Source: JBEHWX01 sp048498995
GTDB taxonomy: Bacteria; Bacteroidota; Ignavibacteria; OLB7
NCBI GenBank assembly: GCA_048498995.1
Contig: JBEHWX010000017.1
Coordinates: forward strand, 1 to 64,000
Direction: 5' to 3'
DNA: 64,000 bases
In this document: in pieces, positions 9,507 through 18,250 of the stretch
Layout: each line of letters starts with the position of its first letter
How positions within the stretch are numbered: position 1 is the first letter of the stretch
Program-made: the position numbers and the translations under genes
Notes under the pieces: model-generated
Told to the model about the DNA's origin: nothing
Seen by the model: only the letters and a program-made list of their open reading frames with translations
Databases searched by the model: none

Positions 9507-9537
9507 TGGAATGCCGGGAGGTCGGCGCTCTTCATCT

Positions 9538-9951
9538 TCATTCCCTGGTACTCGGGAGCTCCTGCAAGCCGCCAGCCTGATCCACCTGAATGCGAACCTC
9601 CGCCTCGCCGCCATCGCCGCCGATATGAACGATCGTGTAGATCGAGCCGGGGACGAGCGGGATCATCCCCACGGTATCGGCTCCATCGCTGACGATCACA
9701 TATTCCGGGTTCGGCTGGCGCAGATAGAACATGCGAGAGCCATCGCCACCTCTGCCCTCGACCATGTACTGATCCCCGGAGCTTCCGGTAACGATGAGGT
9801 GGCTGATCGGCGTGTCATCCGCCTCGATCGCCATCTTCTCCGGAACGAAGTGAATGCCGTTGCCGGCGCAGCCGGGGAGGAGAAGGGAAGCGGCGACCAT
9901 GAGGCCCCAGCAGCCATATCGCAGTCGCTTCGCATTCATGAATCGTCTCAT
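9538..9951 (-). CDS. Small predicted lipoprotein
   Basis: A protein of 137 residues from ATG 9951 (ATG 9939 is also possible). The frame is open further upstream, but only this region has a basic N-terminus (MRRFMNAKRLR), a hydrophobic core and a lipobox (SLLLPGC, with Cys as the acceptor). The mature part is short and beta-rich, with repeated hydrophobic strands (HLIVTGSSGDQYMVEGRG, PEYVIVSDG, SIYTIVHIGG). No known family was recognised. It lies downstream of the WD40 gene on the same strand, 106 bp after that gene's stop, and could be co-transcribed with it. The opposite strand is also open here, so the call rests on the lipoprotein signal. Confidence 0.5.
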   Translation of the reverse strand: MRRFMNAKRLRYGCWGLMVAASLLLPGCAGNGIHFVPEKMAIEADDTPISHLIVTGSSGDQYMVEGRGGDGSRMFYLRQPNPEYVIVSDGADTVGMIPLVPGSIYTIVHIGGDGGEAEVRIQVDQAGGLQELPSTRE

Positions 9952-10057
9952 CGCCCGCGCCAGAAGTTGATGGATATCGGTTTCCACGGACTTCTGGTCA
10001 GCAAGGAGAGTGCCCATCGGAGCCGCTCCACCCGGCATTCCCGCTACGGGATCGCCG

Positions 10058-11911
10058 TCAGTGCAGGACGACGAAGGTTCCCGTTCTGATCGCGCCGCCG
10101 ATCGTTGCCTGGTAATGATAGATGCCGGATGGAAGATCCCTGACATCCTGCTTCAGCTCATGCACGCCGGCATCGAGACGGACATCGGCGACCTCGGCCA
10201 CCGGCGTACCGAGCTGGTCGGTCACGACGAGGTGCACGGCCGCCATCCGCGGCAGCGAGACGTTGAACGTCATGGAGGAGCGCGCAGGATTGGGATAGGC
10301 CGACACCGCAACGCCCGATCCCGTTTCAGCACCGTACGCCACGGCGGCCGAGGTCGTATCCACGCCGTTGCCGATCACCGTAACGCTCGACGTATCGAAC
10401 GGGGAGGTAATCTTCACGTGCGCGCGGCGGAGTCCCGGACGAGTCGGCTTGAAGCGGAAGGTGACATCGGTGCTTTCCCCGGCCTGAAGCGTCAGCGGCG
10501 CCGGCGACTCCATGATCTCGAAGTCATCGGTATCGCCGTCGGTGATCGTCAGCGAGCTGAGTAGGAGCGGCCCCTTGGCGCCGTTGCGGATGAAGGCGGT
10601 CACGTTGGAATCCTTCTTCGCGCCGACCGCGGCCGAGCGCAGATCGAGATCCGACGCCGACAACGTCCCCATCAGAATCGACCACTCGCGGTCGGAGACG
10701 TCGGAAGGGAGAAGGGTAAACTGATAAGCCTCGAGCACATCCTGAACGACGATGAGCTTGGTCCCGTCGGGAGACAACTCAAGATCGGAGAATTGCCCCG
10801 GCTCCTTCAGGCGCATAAACTCATCTCCGGTTGCCACATCTACAATGCTTCCACAATCATAATAGAAGCTTACAAGATATCTTGAATCGTCATCTGAGAA
10901 TCGGAAACGCTTTATTTGAACCGGGGCACGCAAGTTATTCCAGGTAACGGCAGAAATTGAATCGCCCGACGCAATGTCATACAGGACGATTTTGCCATAC
11001 TGGCCAATGGCTACCATACGACCATCATGGCTCATCACGGCGTTCATCGTCGCAGTAGGTGAGATCTTGTCAATCCTTTGTACGAGTGACGCATTTGCAG
11101 CGTCCCAGATGGAAACCGCTCGATCCGTGGCTGTAACAACGAAGCGGCCATCCGGACTGAAGTAGCCCGAGCGCAATGCCCTGACACTATCATCAAAGAA
11201 TCGCAATTCCGCCCCAGTAGCCATGTCATACATTTCAGCCACTCCATAGCTACTAAAGAACAGTCGGCGGGAATCCCTCGAGAATGACAGTGCCGCGGCG
11301 TCTATCGGCGTGGAAGGTAGGGTGTAGCGCACACTCCAATCCGTGGTATTCCATACACGCACACCAGATTCCACACTGGCCGTGGCCAGAAGGCTACCAT
11401 CAGGGCTATAAGCAATGGCATTACAGTACTTGCCCGGTCCAGTAAGGGTTTTGATGTGCTTGAGGCTGTCGGTCTGATAGATCCAGACAATGCCATCCTC
11501 CAACCCCAGAGCAAAGTTCTCACCATCCGGGCTGAAGGCAATCGACCGGTTGTGCCACGCGGCGAACTTGACCGAATCCTTATAGGGTTTAGAACCGGCC
11601 TTCACCTGGACCGCGCGCAGTAGGCAATGCCTGCTGTTCAGCGCCGGAACCGTCCAGTTATAGCTCGTGCCGCCGACCTGCCGGGCAATCCGCTGCCACG
11701 TTCGCCCGGAGTTGGTCGAGTACTCGAGCCGGACCGAATCGGTCTTGCCCGTGCCGGACCAGGTAATCGTATGCACGGACCCCGGCGGCAGCTCCTCGCT
11801 CCCGTTGGGGGAGAGGAGCTTCAGGGGGGATTGGGCATGAGCGATGGTTGTAACCATCAGGACAGCAATGTATCCAGCAACAATCCTGAGTAGAGCTGAT
11901 ACGGCTCTCAT
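10058..11911 (-). CDS. Secreted WD40-repeat protein with ASH domain and T9SS sorting domain
   Basis: A protein of 617 residues from ATG 11911 (MRAVSALLRIVAGYIAVLMV, cleavage near AHAQ). An N-terminal Ig-like module of the PNGGE type follows (LLSPNGSEELPPGSVHTITW, ending HCLLRAVQV). A WD40/YVTN-like propeller spans about 125-420 (SIAFSPDGENFALG, AYSPDGSLLATAS, FSPDGRFVVTAT, VSIWDA). One ASH-like module lies at about 425-530 (FRFKPTRPGLRRAHVKI). The T9SS C-terminal domain runs from about 537 to the end (YPNPARSSM, LPSGIYHYQA). It is probably cell-surface or secreted; the ligand is unknown. The propeller-coding stretch, roughly 10780-11580, is clearly AT-richer than both ends. It is a shorter relative of the gene at 13676-17053. 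Confidence 0.85.
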   Translation of the reverse strand: MRAVSALLRIVAGYIAVLMVTTIAHAQSPLKLLSPNGSEELPPGSVHTITWSGTGKTDSVRLEYSTNSGRTWQRIARQVGGTSYNWTVPALNSRHCLLRAVQVKAGSKPYKDSVKFAAWHNRSIAFSPDGENFALGLEDGIVWIYQTDSLKHIKTLTGPGKYCNAIAYSPDGSLLATASVESGVRVWNTTDWSVRYTLPSTPIDAAALSFSRDSRRLFFSSYGVAEMYDMATGAELRFFDDSVRALRSGYFSPDGRFVVTATDRAVSIWDAANASLVQRIDKISPTATMNAVMSHDGRMVAIGQYGKIVLYDIASGDSISAVTWNNLRAPVQIKRFRFSDDDSRYLVSFYYDCGSIVDVATGDEFMRLKEPGQFSDLELSPDGTKLIVVQDVLEAYQFTLLPSDVSDREWSILMGTLSASDLDLRSAAVGAKKDSNVTAFIRNGAKGPLLLSSLTITDGDTDDFEIMESPAPLTLQAGESTDVTFRFKPTRPGLRRAHVKITSPFDTSSVTVIGNGVDTTSAAVAYGAETGSGVAVSAYPNPARSSMTFNVSLPRMAAVHLVVTDQLGTPVAEVADVRLDAGVHELKQDVRDLPSGIYHYQATIGGAIRTGTFVVLH

Positions 11912-11931
11912 ACTATCTCCACGAGTCGATC

Positions 11932-12552
11932 CTATAACGCATTTCGCTCCACTACCCACTCGACGCCGCGTTCATCGACGAATCCGACGACCCCATCATC
12001 AAAGCAAAACGTAAACCCCTTGATATCAATCAACATCCACAAGCCACTAAACTTGGCTCGGCGAGCATCAAAATAAACGCAGCCGACGGAATCGCGAACG
12101 CTATCAACCACATCCTCATCGAACAACAGCCCAAGGAATGAGAGCTCATGGGTACGGAAAGCCGGGCCGAAGTCCAACATATTAAACAACGGATGATAAG
12201 CGCTATCCGCTGGGCTTTCGAATCGTTTATGGTAGCTACCCCAGCTCAATCTGTAGTCGACAGCAACAGTCACCTCATCATAGGAGCCCAGCTCAAAGCT
12301 CTTCACCTTCCTAAAGGTGCGCCTGAACGGCCGAAAGAAGAATGTATCTCGCTCACCCTTTGAAGAAACGAAGACAACCGTCTTCTCGACCGCGAACGGC
12401 TTCACCCATTTCACTGGCGGAACCGCTCCTCCATATGAGACTTGCATCTCGGACGAAGAGTCCATTTCGCAACCCATGAAGGCGGCTGCAACAACTGTGG
12501 TAAGAGTCCAACAAACCAGCACCAATCGGCATTCGACAAAGACCGCGATCAC
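11932..12552 (-). CDS. Hypothetical exported protein of an AT-richer patch (start uncertain)
   Basis: The frame is open from 12825, but the part before about 12552 has different composition and reads as non-coding. The most plausible start is GTG 12552, which gives 206 residues with a hydrophobic N-terminus (CRLVLVCWTLTTVVAAAFMGC) resembling an imperfect lipoprotein signal. The mature part has alternating beta-type segments (FAVEKTVVFVSSKGERDTFF, DEVTVAVDYRLSWGSYHKRF, AKFSGLWMLIDIKGFTFCF). No family was recognised. The GTG overlaps (GTGA) the stop of a 22-codon reading frame at 12617-12549 that has a good ribosome site (GGGAGG), so translation may be coupled. It ends 20 bp before the WD40 gene start. 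Confidence 0.5.
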   Translation of the reverse strand: MIAVFVECRLVLVCWTLTTVVAAAFMGCEMDSSSEMQVSYGGAVPPVKWVKPFAVEKTVVFVSSKGERDTFFFRPFRRTFRKVKSFELGSYDEVTVAVDYRLSWGSYHKRFESPADSAYHPLFNMLDFGPAFRTHELSFLGLLFDEDVVDSVRDSVGCVYFDARRAKFSGLWMLIDIKGFTFCFDDGVVGFVDERGVEWVVERNAL

Positions 12553-12617
12553 ATCATCCAAAGGTTTTTCGCTCCACCTCCGGCTCGTACCCGACACGAT
12601 GCCCGGCCTTCGCTCAT
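12549..12617 (-). CDS. Possible 22-residue leader peptide
   Basis: ATG 12617 is preceded by GGGAGG at a good distance. The frame runs 22 codons (MSEGRASCRV to LWMM) and stops at a TGA that overlaps the GTG proposed as the start of the next gene. It could be a coupled leader or chance. Confidence 0.25.
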   Translation of the reverse strand: MSEGRASCRVRAGGGAKNLWMM

Positions 12618-12736
12618 GTTGCCTCCCCATTTCGCTAGTTGGCTTATGTACACCGGCAAAAGCACCATCCTCGCGGAGCCTCCGCGCAGGGAATGCTCGA
12701 AGCATTGAACCCGTAGCGCCCCCTGCCAACACTCGC

Positions 12737-13051
12737 TTACCGCACGATCTCCATCCTCCGCACCAGCCGCTCGGTCGGCGTCTGGAGGATGTAGAGGTAG
12801 GGGCCAGCGGAGAGCTGCTCGGCATCGAACGGTTCTTGATGTCTTCCGGATTCCAGATTTCCCTCGATGACCGTGGCCACGCGCTGGCCGAGCAAGTCGA
12901 CGATGTAGAGCTGTGTCGGTCCGTCCTCAGAGAGCGTGAACTCGAACTGCATCGCCCCTCGAGCCGGGTTCGGCATGATTTGTTTTAGACTGTACCCGCA
13001 ATAGTCTCCATACCCCTTGCGAGGGCAGATAATGTCTCGTAATTTGCGTTC
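12737..13051 (-). pseudogene. Orphan T9SS C-terminal sorting domain (gene remnant)
   Basis: Codes for a complete sorting domain (PNPARGAMQFEF to RRMEIVR, stop TAA). Apart from its first few codons it is essentially base-for-base identical to the end of the WD40 protein at 13676-17053. Matching DNA spans 12738-12988 against 13677-13927. Upstream the frame stays open only to a TGA at 13054-13052, adding ...RDIICPRKGYGDYCGYSLKQIM with no signal peptide or domain. Near the upstream edge the LKQI codons differ only at synonymous positions (cta aaa caa versus ctg aag cag). This fits the surviving end of a once-functional paralogue, partly homogenised by gene conversion. No full gene precedes it. 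Confidence 0.75.
12738..12988. repeat. Direct repeat copy A (251 bp, sorting-domain end)
   Basis: Near-perfect direct repeat of 13677-13927, offset 939 bp. Differences are confined to about five positions near the 12960-12988 end. The repeat begins right at the stop codon (TAA here, TAG in the other copy). Confidence 0.85.
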
Positions 13052-13100
13052 TCATGTTACTTGGCGTTACGCATAATGCTACCCACGAATCGGATTCACC

Positions 13101-13580
13101 ATGTCAACTTCGAAGTCACATTCTATTGGGCGATTCATTTTAGCCTGTTCCGTTTTTCTCAGCTTACTCAGCGCCTGTGTAGGAGGTGGGACACGTGGTC
13201 ATATCAAGTACTACACCTTCCCGGTGGCTCTCCCTCAACTCATGCAGAAAATTGACAGTCTAATCAGAAGCGATTCAACGATCAGAATCAAAGACTACGA
13301 TCAAATGCGCAAGGATTTCAGCAATGACTTCACCATCATGCTTAAGGATAGATCGGGGGCAGAATACTACACAATTGGCATGTACATTGACAGCACGTTC
13401 CATGCTACGCATCCAAATACTGGCCGTTTTGCACTGATTCAAGTAACCAACCGCAGCAACTCCCTCGGCACGCGAAAGACTCTTACAGATGATGAAGTAG
13501 AGAGGTACACCTCTAAGTTTGAGCTGCTGTTTTTAGACCGCCTAGATATGAATTATACTAGTCAATACGATCTTAACTAG
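13101..13580 (+). CDS. Predicted lipoprotein, AT-rich
   Basis: A protein of 159 residues: a basic N-terminus (MSTSKSHSIGRF), hydrophobic core and lipobox (SLLSAC, then GGG). The mature part is mixed alpha/beta with no recognised family (LPQLMQKIDSLIRSDST, FTIMLKDRSGAEYYTIGMYI, RFALIQVTNRSNS). It is the only plus-strand gene between 9.2 and 37.8 kb. It sits between the two copies of the 251 bp sorting-domain repeat and is clearly AT-richer than the surrounding high-GC genes. Position and composition together suggest acquisition by recombination. Function unknown. Confidence 0.65.
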   Translation: MSTSKSHSIGRFILACSVFLSLLSACVGGGTRGHIKYYTFPVALPQLMQKIDSLIRSDSTIRIKDYDQMRKDFSNDFTIMLKDRSGAEYYTIGMYIDSTFHATHPNTGRFALIQVTNRSNSLGTRKTLTDDEVERYTSKFELLFLDRLDMNYTSQYDLN

Positions 13581-13675
13581 CTACCTGAGCGGCCATGATT
13601 CATTACCATCCGCAACTTGGTTCCTTAACGAACCGTTGAAATTTTCATTTCAAGATTGAAGCACGATGCCGCTTC

Positions 13676-16600
13676 CTACCGCACGATCTCCATCCTCCGC
13701 ACCAGCCGCTCGGTCGGCGTCTGGAGGATGTAGAGGTAGGGGCCAGCGGAGAGCTGCTCGGCATCGAACGGTTCTTGATGTCTTCCGGATTCCAGATTTC
13801 CCTCGATGACCGTGGCCACGCGCTGGCCGAGCAAGTCGACGATGTAGAGCTGTGTCGGTCCGTCCTCAGAGAGCGTGAACTCGAACTGCATCGCCCCGCG
13901 AGCCGGGTTCGGCGTGATCTGCTTCAGCGCCGTCGCATCCACACCTCGGACAATGCGGTCTCCGCCGGCATTGCAGGTGATCAGATGGAGCGCGCCCGGC
14001 GCGGTGGCCAGACCCACCTTGCCACCAATGGCGCTCATCCCGGTCCACACCAACGACGTCACCGTGTCGTTGCCGAGCGCCGCCACGAAGCGCAAACGCG
14101 CCACCACTGTATCTGGCGAATCCACCAGCGGAAGCATCAACGGGATGGTCCGGTTCTCCGAGTCGACAGTGCCGGCCGGGGTGCCCGCCAAGGGCACCAG
14201 TAACGTCCGGTTGAACGTCAGGCTCGCACTCAGATGCGTGGCTCCGGATGCCGCGATGCCCCGTGTCTTGCGTAGCGCGATCGGTATCTCCACCAGATCC
14301 CCCGGCGCCGCCCAGATGTCCGGCAGCGCGACGACCGCGGTCGCCGCCGCCACTTCCGCCGATGCTGCGATCGGTGTCGACGCACCGCAGAGCTCATCGG
14401 CCAGGGTAATCGTGGCGGTTCGGATCCCTTCCTCTGCCTGTGGCTCCAGACGTACAGTTACCCGCGCCGAGCTCCCGGGAGGTACCGGCATCGGCACGAT
14501 GCCGGTTACCGTGTAGGGGCCGAAGCTCATCGGCAGCGCCCAGGTCAACGGAATGGTCCCTGTATTCCGGATGCTGATCACCGTATCGATCGCGGCATTC
14601 GGCGCCACGAGACCGAAGTCGACCGACGAGGCGGACAGCGAATAGCCGACCGAGTCCTTGGTTCCGCGAAGAGGGATGGTCCAGGTACTGTCCGTCAGGC
14701 CTATGCCATCGGAGATCAGTGTGAGCGTCGCCTGTTTGCTTCCGGAAGATGTCGGCACGAAGCGCGCGATCAGGCGGTCCGAAGAGCCAGGCTGAATCAC
14801 GTGCGGCAGTGCGAATCCCGGCGTGCTGAATTCCGACGCATTCGTCCCCGCGATCGCCATCCGCGTGATCGTCAGCGGCGTCTCACCGGTATTGCCGATC
14901 GTGAGCGTGTCATCCACCATCGAGCCTGGACAGAGCGTTGACATGACCGGCGCGGCGTCCGGAGCCGCCAGGCGGGGGAGAGTGCCGAAGCCGATCAGGA
15001 CCGTCGAAGCGGGGGAGCCGGGACCGGCGTAGTCGAACGCAAGACCATCCCGGCGCGGGCCGCTCCTGGTCGGCTTGAACCGGATGGTCATGGCGCGGAC
15101 GGCATCCTGCGTCAGGGTGAAGGTCCCGCCGCCGCTGATAATCTCGAAGTCGGTGCTGTCCGGCCCAAGATGGCGCACGTCCGAGATGGAGATGGGCGCG
15201 GGGTTGAGGTTCTTCAGCAGAAGGACGTTCACCGAATCCCTGGAGTAGCCGACCCAGACCGGACCGAAGTCGACCGGGGTGGAGAGCACCGCCAGCGGGC
15301 TGAGCACCCCTTCGCCACGGATCGTCTGGCGGAGCGTGTCAGCCTGCGTATAGATCTCAACGGTCGCGGTGAAGATGCGCGCGGCATCCGGCGTGAACTG
15401 GAACTCGACGGCGCGATCGGCACTCGCCGTCAGATCGAACGGCACGGTGCCGCTCACCACACGGAAGTACTTCCCGTCGGCACCGGTCACGCGGATGGAA
15501 TCGACCCTGAACGGCCATTGCCCGACGTTCCTGACGAACGCGCTCACGGTCGAATCCTTGGTGCTCGAGACCGGCTGCTGCTTCAGGTCGACATCGCTGC
15601 TCGCCGTCCGCGGAAGCACGATGGACCAGAAGGCATCGGAGGTGTCGGATTGGGGAATGGCAGACTCAAGATCCCAGATGCGGGCGGTGTGATCCAGATT
15701 GGCACTGACAAGCTTTTTGTCATCGGGAGAGAACTGGACGATAAACGTTCGGTAGTCCTTGTGCCCTCGAAGCACCAAGAGCAACTGCCCTGTTGCGACG
15801 CTCCAAATGCGTATCGTACTATCGATTCCAGCAGTGGCCACCTTCGAATAATCGCTACTGAAGACAGCAAGTGGCGTGGCATCTCCAACCCCATTGAAGT
15901 TCTGCAAAACAGCGCCAGTCGCAATATCTAACAGTGGCACCTGCCCTGTGCCAAAGCCTGGGCTAGCACCATTGCTTACCAGAACTGCCGTACCATCGCC
16001 ATTGAAGCATGCATTTGCGACATGATCCGGAAAGGGAAACGGGAACGCTCTCACAAGCTCCAGGCTCCTTGCATTCCAGACTTTGACGGAATCATCGGAC
16101 AGCGTAAGAAATAATCTCCCATCCTTGCTGAATTCAGCATATCGTGCTCGGACCGGTAATCTCTTCAGCTCCTTTCCACTTACAATATCCCAGGCAATCA
16201 CCGCACCGCTCTCCTGTACGGAGAGAATACATGAGCTATCGGGGCTGATGCGCAGGTAAAAGAGCCGCGACTCCCTATCGGGCATGACCATATTCTGAAC
16301 GGTTGCGCCACTCGCCATATCAACGACGTTAACCGTATCACCCATTCCAGGAACGCCGGCGGGGATTGTGAGCGCGGCCATGGACTCGCCTTTCGAAAGC
16401 TCGAAATATGGAATGACGGTCCATCGACGGTCGATCCACCGTTTCAAAGCTCCAGTGGCGGTATCGCGGTACTCGATCCCCCGCCTCGGCACGATGAGGT
16501 CTGTACCGTTGATACTGAAGATCGGCGGCGAGTCCGTGTAGTTGGAGTTCCCTTGCCGCGAAGGAAAGAGGCGGAGGAACCCACCAGTTTTCGCATCCCA

Positions 16601-17053
16601 AAGCCACAAGCTATCATCCGCAGCCCGCGTAAGGACACGGGATCCGCCCCTATCGAACTTGGCGGAGTACATCCCTTGCTGCTTCGTCCTGATCTCAACG
16701 TACGAGGCACTTCCCTCTTCCTCTTGCACACGGAGCAGGCAGCGACTGCTGGGCGTGCGAGGGACCTTCCAAGAGTATCTTTGCCCCACAACATTGTTGA
16801 CGACAGGGTTCCAGGTAAGCCCACCGTCGCAACTATAGTCGATCGCGGTCGTTTTGGACACCCCGTCACCGGACCACGTGATATTCACTTGAGCTCCGGC
16901 GACAAGAGACTCACCCCCGTTAGGGAAAACGACAGTCAGCGGCAACTCTGGAGCTCGCTGATCAAGCGCAACAGTCTGCGCTAAAAGGCTCCATGGAATA
17001 AAAATACACATTAACACGAACGCGCCATAAAGACTCGCGATGCGCGACAACAT
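13676..17053 (-). CDS. Large secreted WD40 / ASH-repeat / cohesin-like protein with T9SS sorting domain
   Basis: A protein of 1125 residues from ATG 17053 (MLSRIASLYGAFVLMCIF, cleavage near LLAQ); ATG 17086 in the same frame is an alternative. Order of modules: a PNGGE-type Ig domain (VVFPNGGESLVAGAQVNITW, ending RCLLRVQEEE); a WD40-like propeller at about 118-470 (DSLWLWDAKTGG, DDSVKVWNARS, DSTIRIWSVATGQ, DHTARIWDL); several ASH/choice-of-anchor modules to about 880 (VDFGPVWVGYS, VDFGLVAPNAA); a cohesin-like module at about 880-1030 (APGDLVEIPIALRK); and the T9SS sorting domain from about 1046. The propeller-coding DNA (about 15640-17050) is AT-richer than the rest. The final 251 bp are duplicated at 12738-12988. 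Probably a cell-surface protein; ligand unknown. Confidence 0.85.
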   Translation of the reverse strand: MLSRIASLYGAFVLMCIFIPWSLLAQTVALDQRAPELPLTVVFPNGGESLVAGAQVNITWSGDGVSKTTAIDYSCDGGLTWNPVVNNVVGQRYSWKVPRTPSSRCLLRVQEEEGSASYVEIRTKQQGMYSAKFDRGGSRVLTRAADDSLWLWDAKTGGFLRLFPSRQGNSNYTDSPPIFSINGTDLIVPRRGIEYRDTATGALKRWIDRRWTVIPYFELSKGESMAALTIPAGVPGMGDTVNVVDMASGATVQNMVMPDRESRLFYLRISPDSSCILSVQESGAVIAWDIVSGKELKRLPVRARYAEFSKDGRLFLTLSDDSVKVWNARSLELVRAFPFPFPDHVANACFNGDGTAVLVSNGASPGFGTGQVPLLDIATGAVLQNFNGVGDATPLAVFSSDYSKVATAGIDSTIRIWSVATGQLLLVLRGHKDYRTFIVQFSPDDKKLVSANLDHTARIWDLESAIPQSDTSDAFWSIVLPRTASSDVDLKQQPVSSTKDSTVSAFVRNVGQWPFRVDSIRVTGADGKYFRVVSGTVPFDLTASADRAVEFQFTPDAARIFTATVEIYTQADTLRQTIRGEGVLSPLAVLSTPVDFGPVWVGYSRDSVNVLLLKNLNPAPISISDVRHLGPDSTDFEIISGGGTFTLTQDAVRAMTIRFKPTRSGPRRDGLAFDYAGPGSPASTVLIGFGTLPRLAAPDAAPVMSTLCPGSMVDDTLTIGNTGETPLTITRMAIAGTNASEFSTPGFALPHVIQPGSSDRLIARFVPTSSGSKQATLTLISDGIGLTDSTWTIPLRGTKDSVGYSLSASSVDFGLVAPNAAIDTVISIRNTGTIPLTWALPMSFGPYTVTGIVPMPVPPGSSARVTVRLEPQAEEGIRTATITLADELCGASTPIAASAEVAAATAVVALPDIWAAPGDLVEIPIALRKTRGIAASGATHLSASLTFNRTLLVPLAGTPAGTVDSENRTIPLMLPLVDSPDTVVARLRFVAALGNDTVTSLVWTGMSAIGGKVGLATAPGALHLITCNAGGDRIVRGVDATALKQITPNPARGAMQFEFTLSEDGPTQLYIVDLLGQRVATVIEGNLESGRHQEPFDAEQLSAGPYLYILQTPTERLVRRMEIVR
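13677..13927. repeat. Direct repeat copy B (251 bp, sorting-domain end)
   Basis: Forms the 3' end of the WD40/ASH gene and matches 12738-12988 almost perfectly. Confidence 0.85.
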
Positions 17054-17278
17054 GTGCCAAGCTGACTGCCAGTACGTGGCTGGCATTTAAGTATCCCTCC
17101 AGACAACCAATTCTTACAAAACACTGCGCACTATTAGATGCTACAGCCTCTGGCTAAACAACGACGATACACTCCAGTTTCATATCGAAAACGGATCAAC
17201 GCCCCTTACCACATTCAGTCAAAAAAAAGTACCACAAACAAGCACTCAGCCACGTCAACATTACGCAACGAACGGAAA

Positions 17279-18232
17279 TCAATAGTACTCGTATTCATAC
17301 TCAGACAAGTCCTCGTGGAACCCGAATGCGCGCACTGGCTTTCCACTATCAAGAATAAATGTACGATCCACGCGCGCATCATAGACACAACTATCAATAG
17401 ATCTTACAGACAAGTCGCCGCATTGAATATTCGGGAGCAAGTAAGCAGACCTACGCACAACTCTTTCACTAGTTGAATCATAATCATACAGACAGACGTT
17501 CGGCTCAAAAGAGCCGCTAGCAACATCACACGAAGCCACAAGACGTCCCCCATCATACATAGAACATTGGCTCACTTTCAGCCCGAAGGACTTCGGTGTC
17601 ACGACGTCAGAGCTCACAAGTCTCAGATGACGATCATAACAATACCTCTCTACGACCTCTTCTGATAACCGGACCTCAAACACAGCCCCGTAATCGTCAT
17701 ACCTACATTTCAGATAATTGCGAACATCTCCAGTATCACCGGACTTCAACTTAACGCAAATTATTCGCCCAAGATCATCGTAAGAATAAAAATACCGCCC
17801 AATCAGTGTCGAATCAGCAGTCGCGTACAAATCCCGTTCAACGACAAATCCACGAGTATCAACACGGCGCACGCAATATCGATTAGGCCATCCGTTGGCA
17901 CGAACGTTACGCAACCCAACAATTAGACCAGCCCTATCAAAGTCAGCCACAATGCGATCTAAAGTATCCAGGGCGACCAAGCCGGCTCGACGTTGAACAC
18001 GAGACCATGTTATCTGCATACGTTTGACGCCACTTTCTCGGATAACGGAAGGCTGCAAGAATCGTTCCCAGCCAAAAATTTCAAGCCATCTCCACATATC
18101 AGCATCAGCATAGAACGATCCGAGAGCTCGTTCAACACTCAGGGTTGAGAGCGGAGATTGTGAACGGACCTGGGGAGAGATCGTCGCAAAGACAGCCACC
18201 ACTATCAGGCACAGAAACATCAGTCGAGACAT
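17279..18232 (-). CDS. Secreted YD-repeat-like protein downstream of the Rhs gene
   Basis: A protein of 317 residues with a signal peptide (MSRLMFLCLIVVAVFATISP, cleavage near VRSQ). The central part has degenerate YD-type repeats: GRYFYSYDDLGRIICVKL, LKCRYDDYGAVFEVRL, ERYCYDRHLRLVSSDV and CSMYDGGRLVASCDV. It starts 18 bp after the Rhs-core gene, so it is surely the last gene of that operon. It is AT-rich like the Rhs tip. In polymorphic toxin loci the gene directly after the Rhs tip is usually the immunity gene. This product is exported, so it would have to protect outside the cytoplasm, or it may be a partner or spare shell piece. No toxin or immunity family was recognised. Confidence 0.65.
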   Translation of the reverse strand: MSRLMFLCLIVVAVFATISPQVRSQSPLSTLSVERALGSFYADADMWRWLEIFGWERFLQPSVIRESGVKRMQITWSRVQRRAGLVALDTLDRIVADFDRAGLIVGLRNVRANGWPNRYCVRRVDTRGFVVERDLYATADSTLIGRYFYSYDDLGRIICVKLKSGDTGDVRNYLKCRYDDYGAVFEVRLSEEVVERYCYDRHLRLVSSDVVTPKSFGLKVSQCSMYDGGRLVASCDVASGSFEPNVCLYDYDSTSERVVRRSAYLLPNIQCGDLSVRSIDSCVYDARVDRTFILDSGKPVRAFGFHEDLSEYEYEYY

Positions 18233-18250
18233 ATCACCCTCCTTACGGAT

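Noticed and set aside
9424..10089. Plus-strand frame of 221 codons opposite the small lipoprotein
   Set aside because: No signal, motif or ribosome site, and it begins inside the hairpin repeat cluster. The minus strand has a good lipobox.
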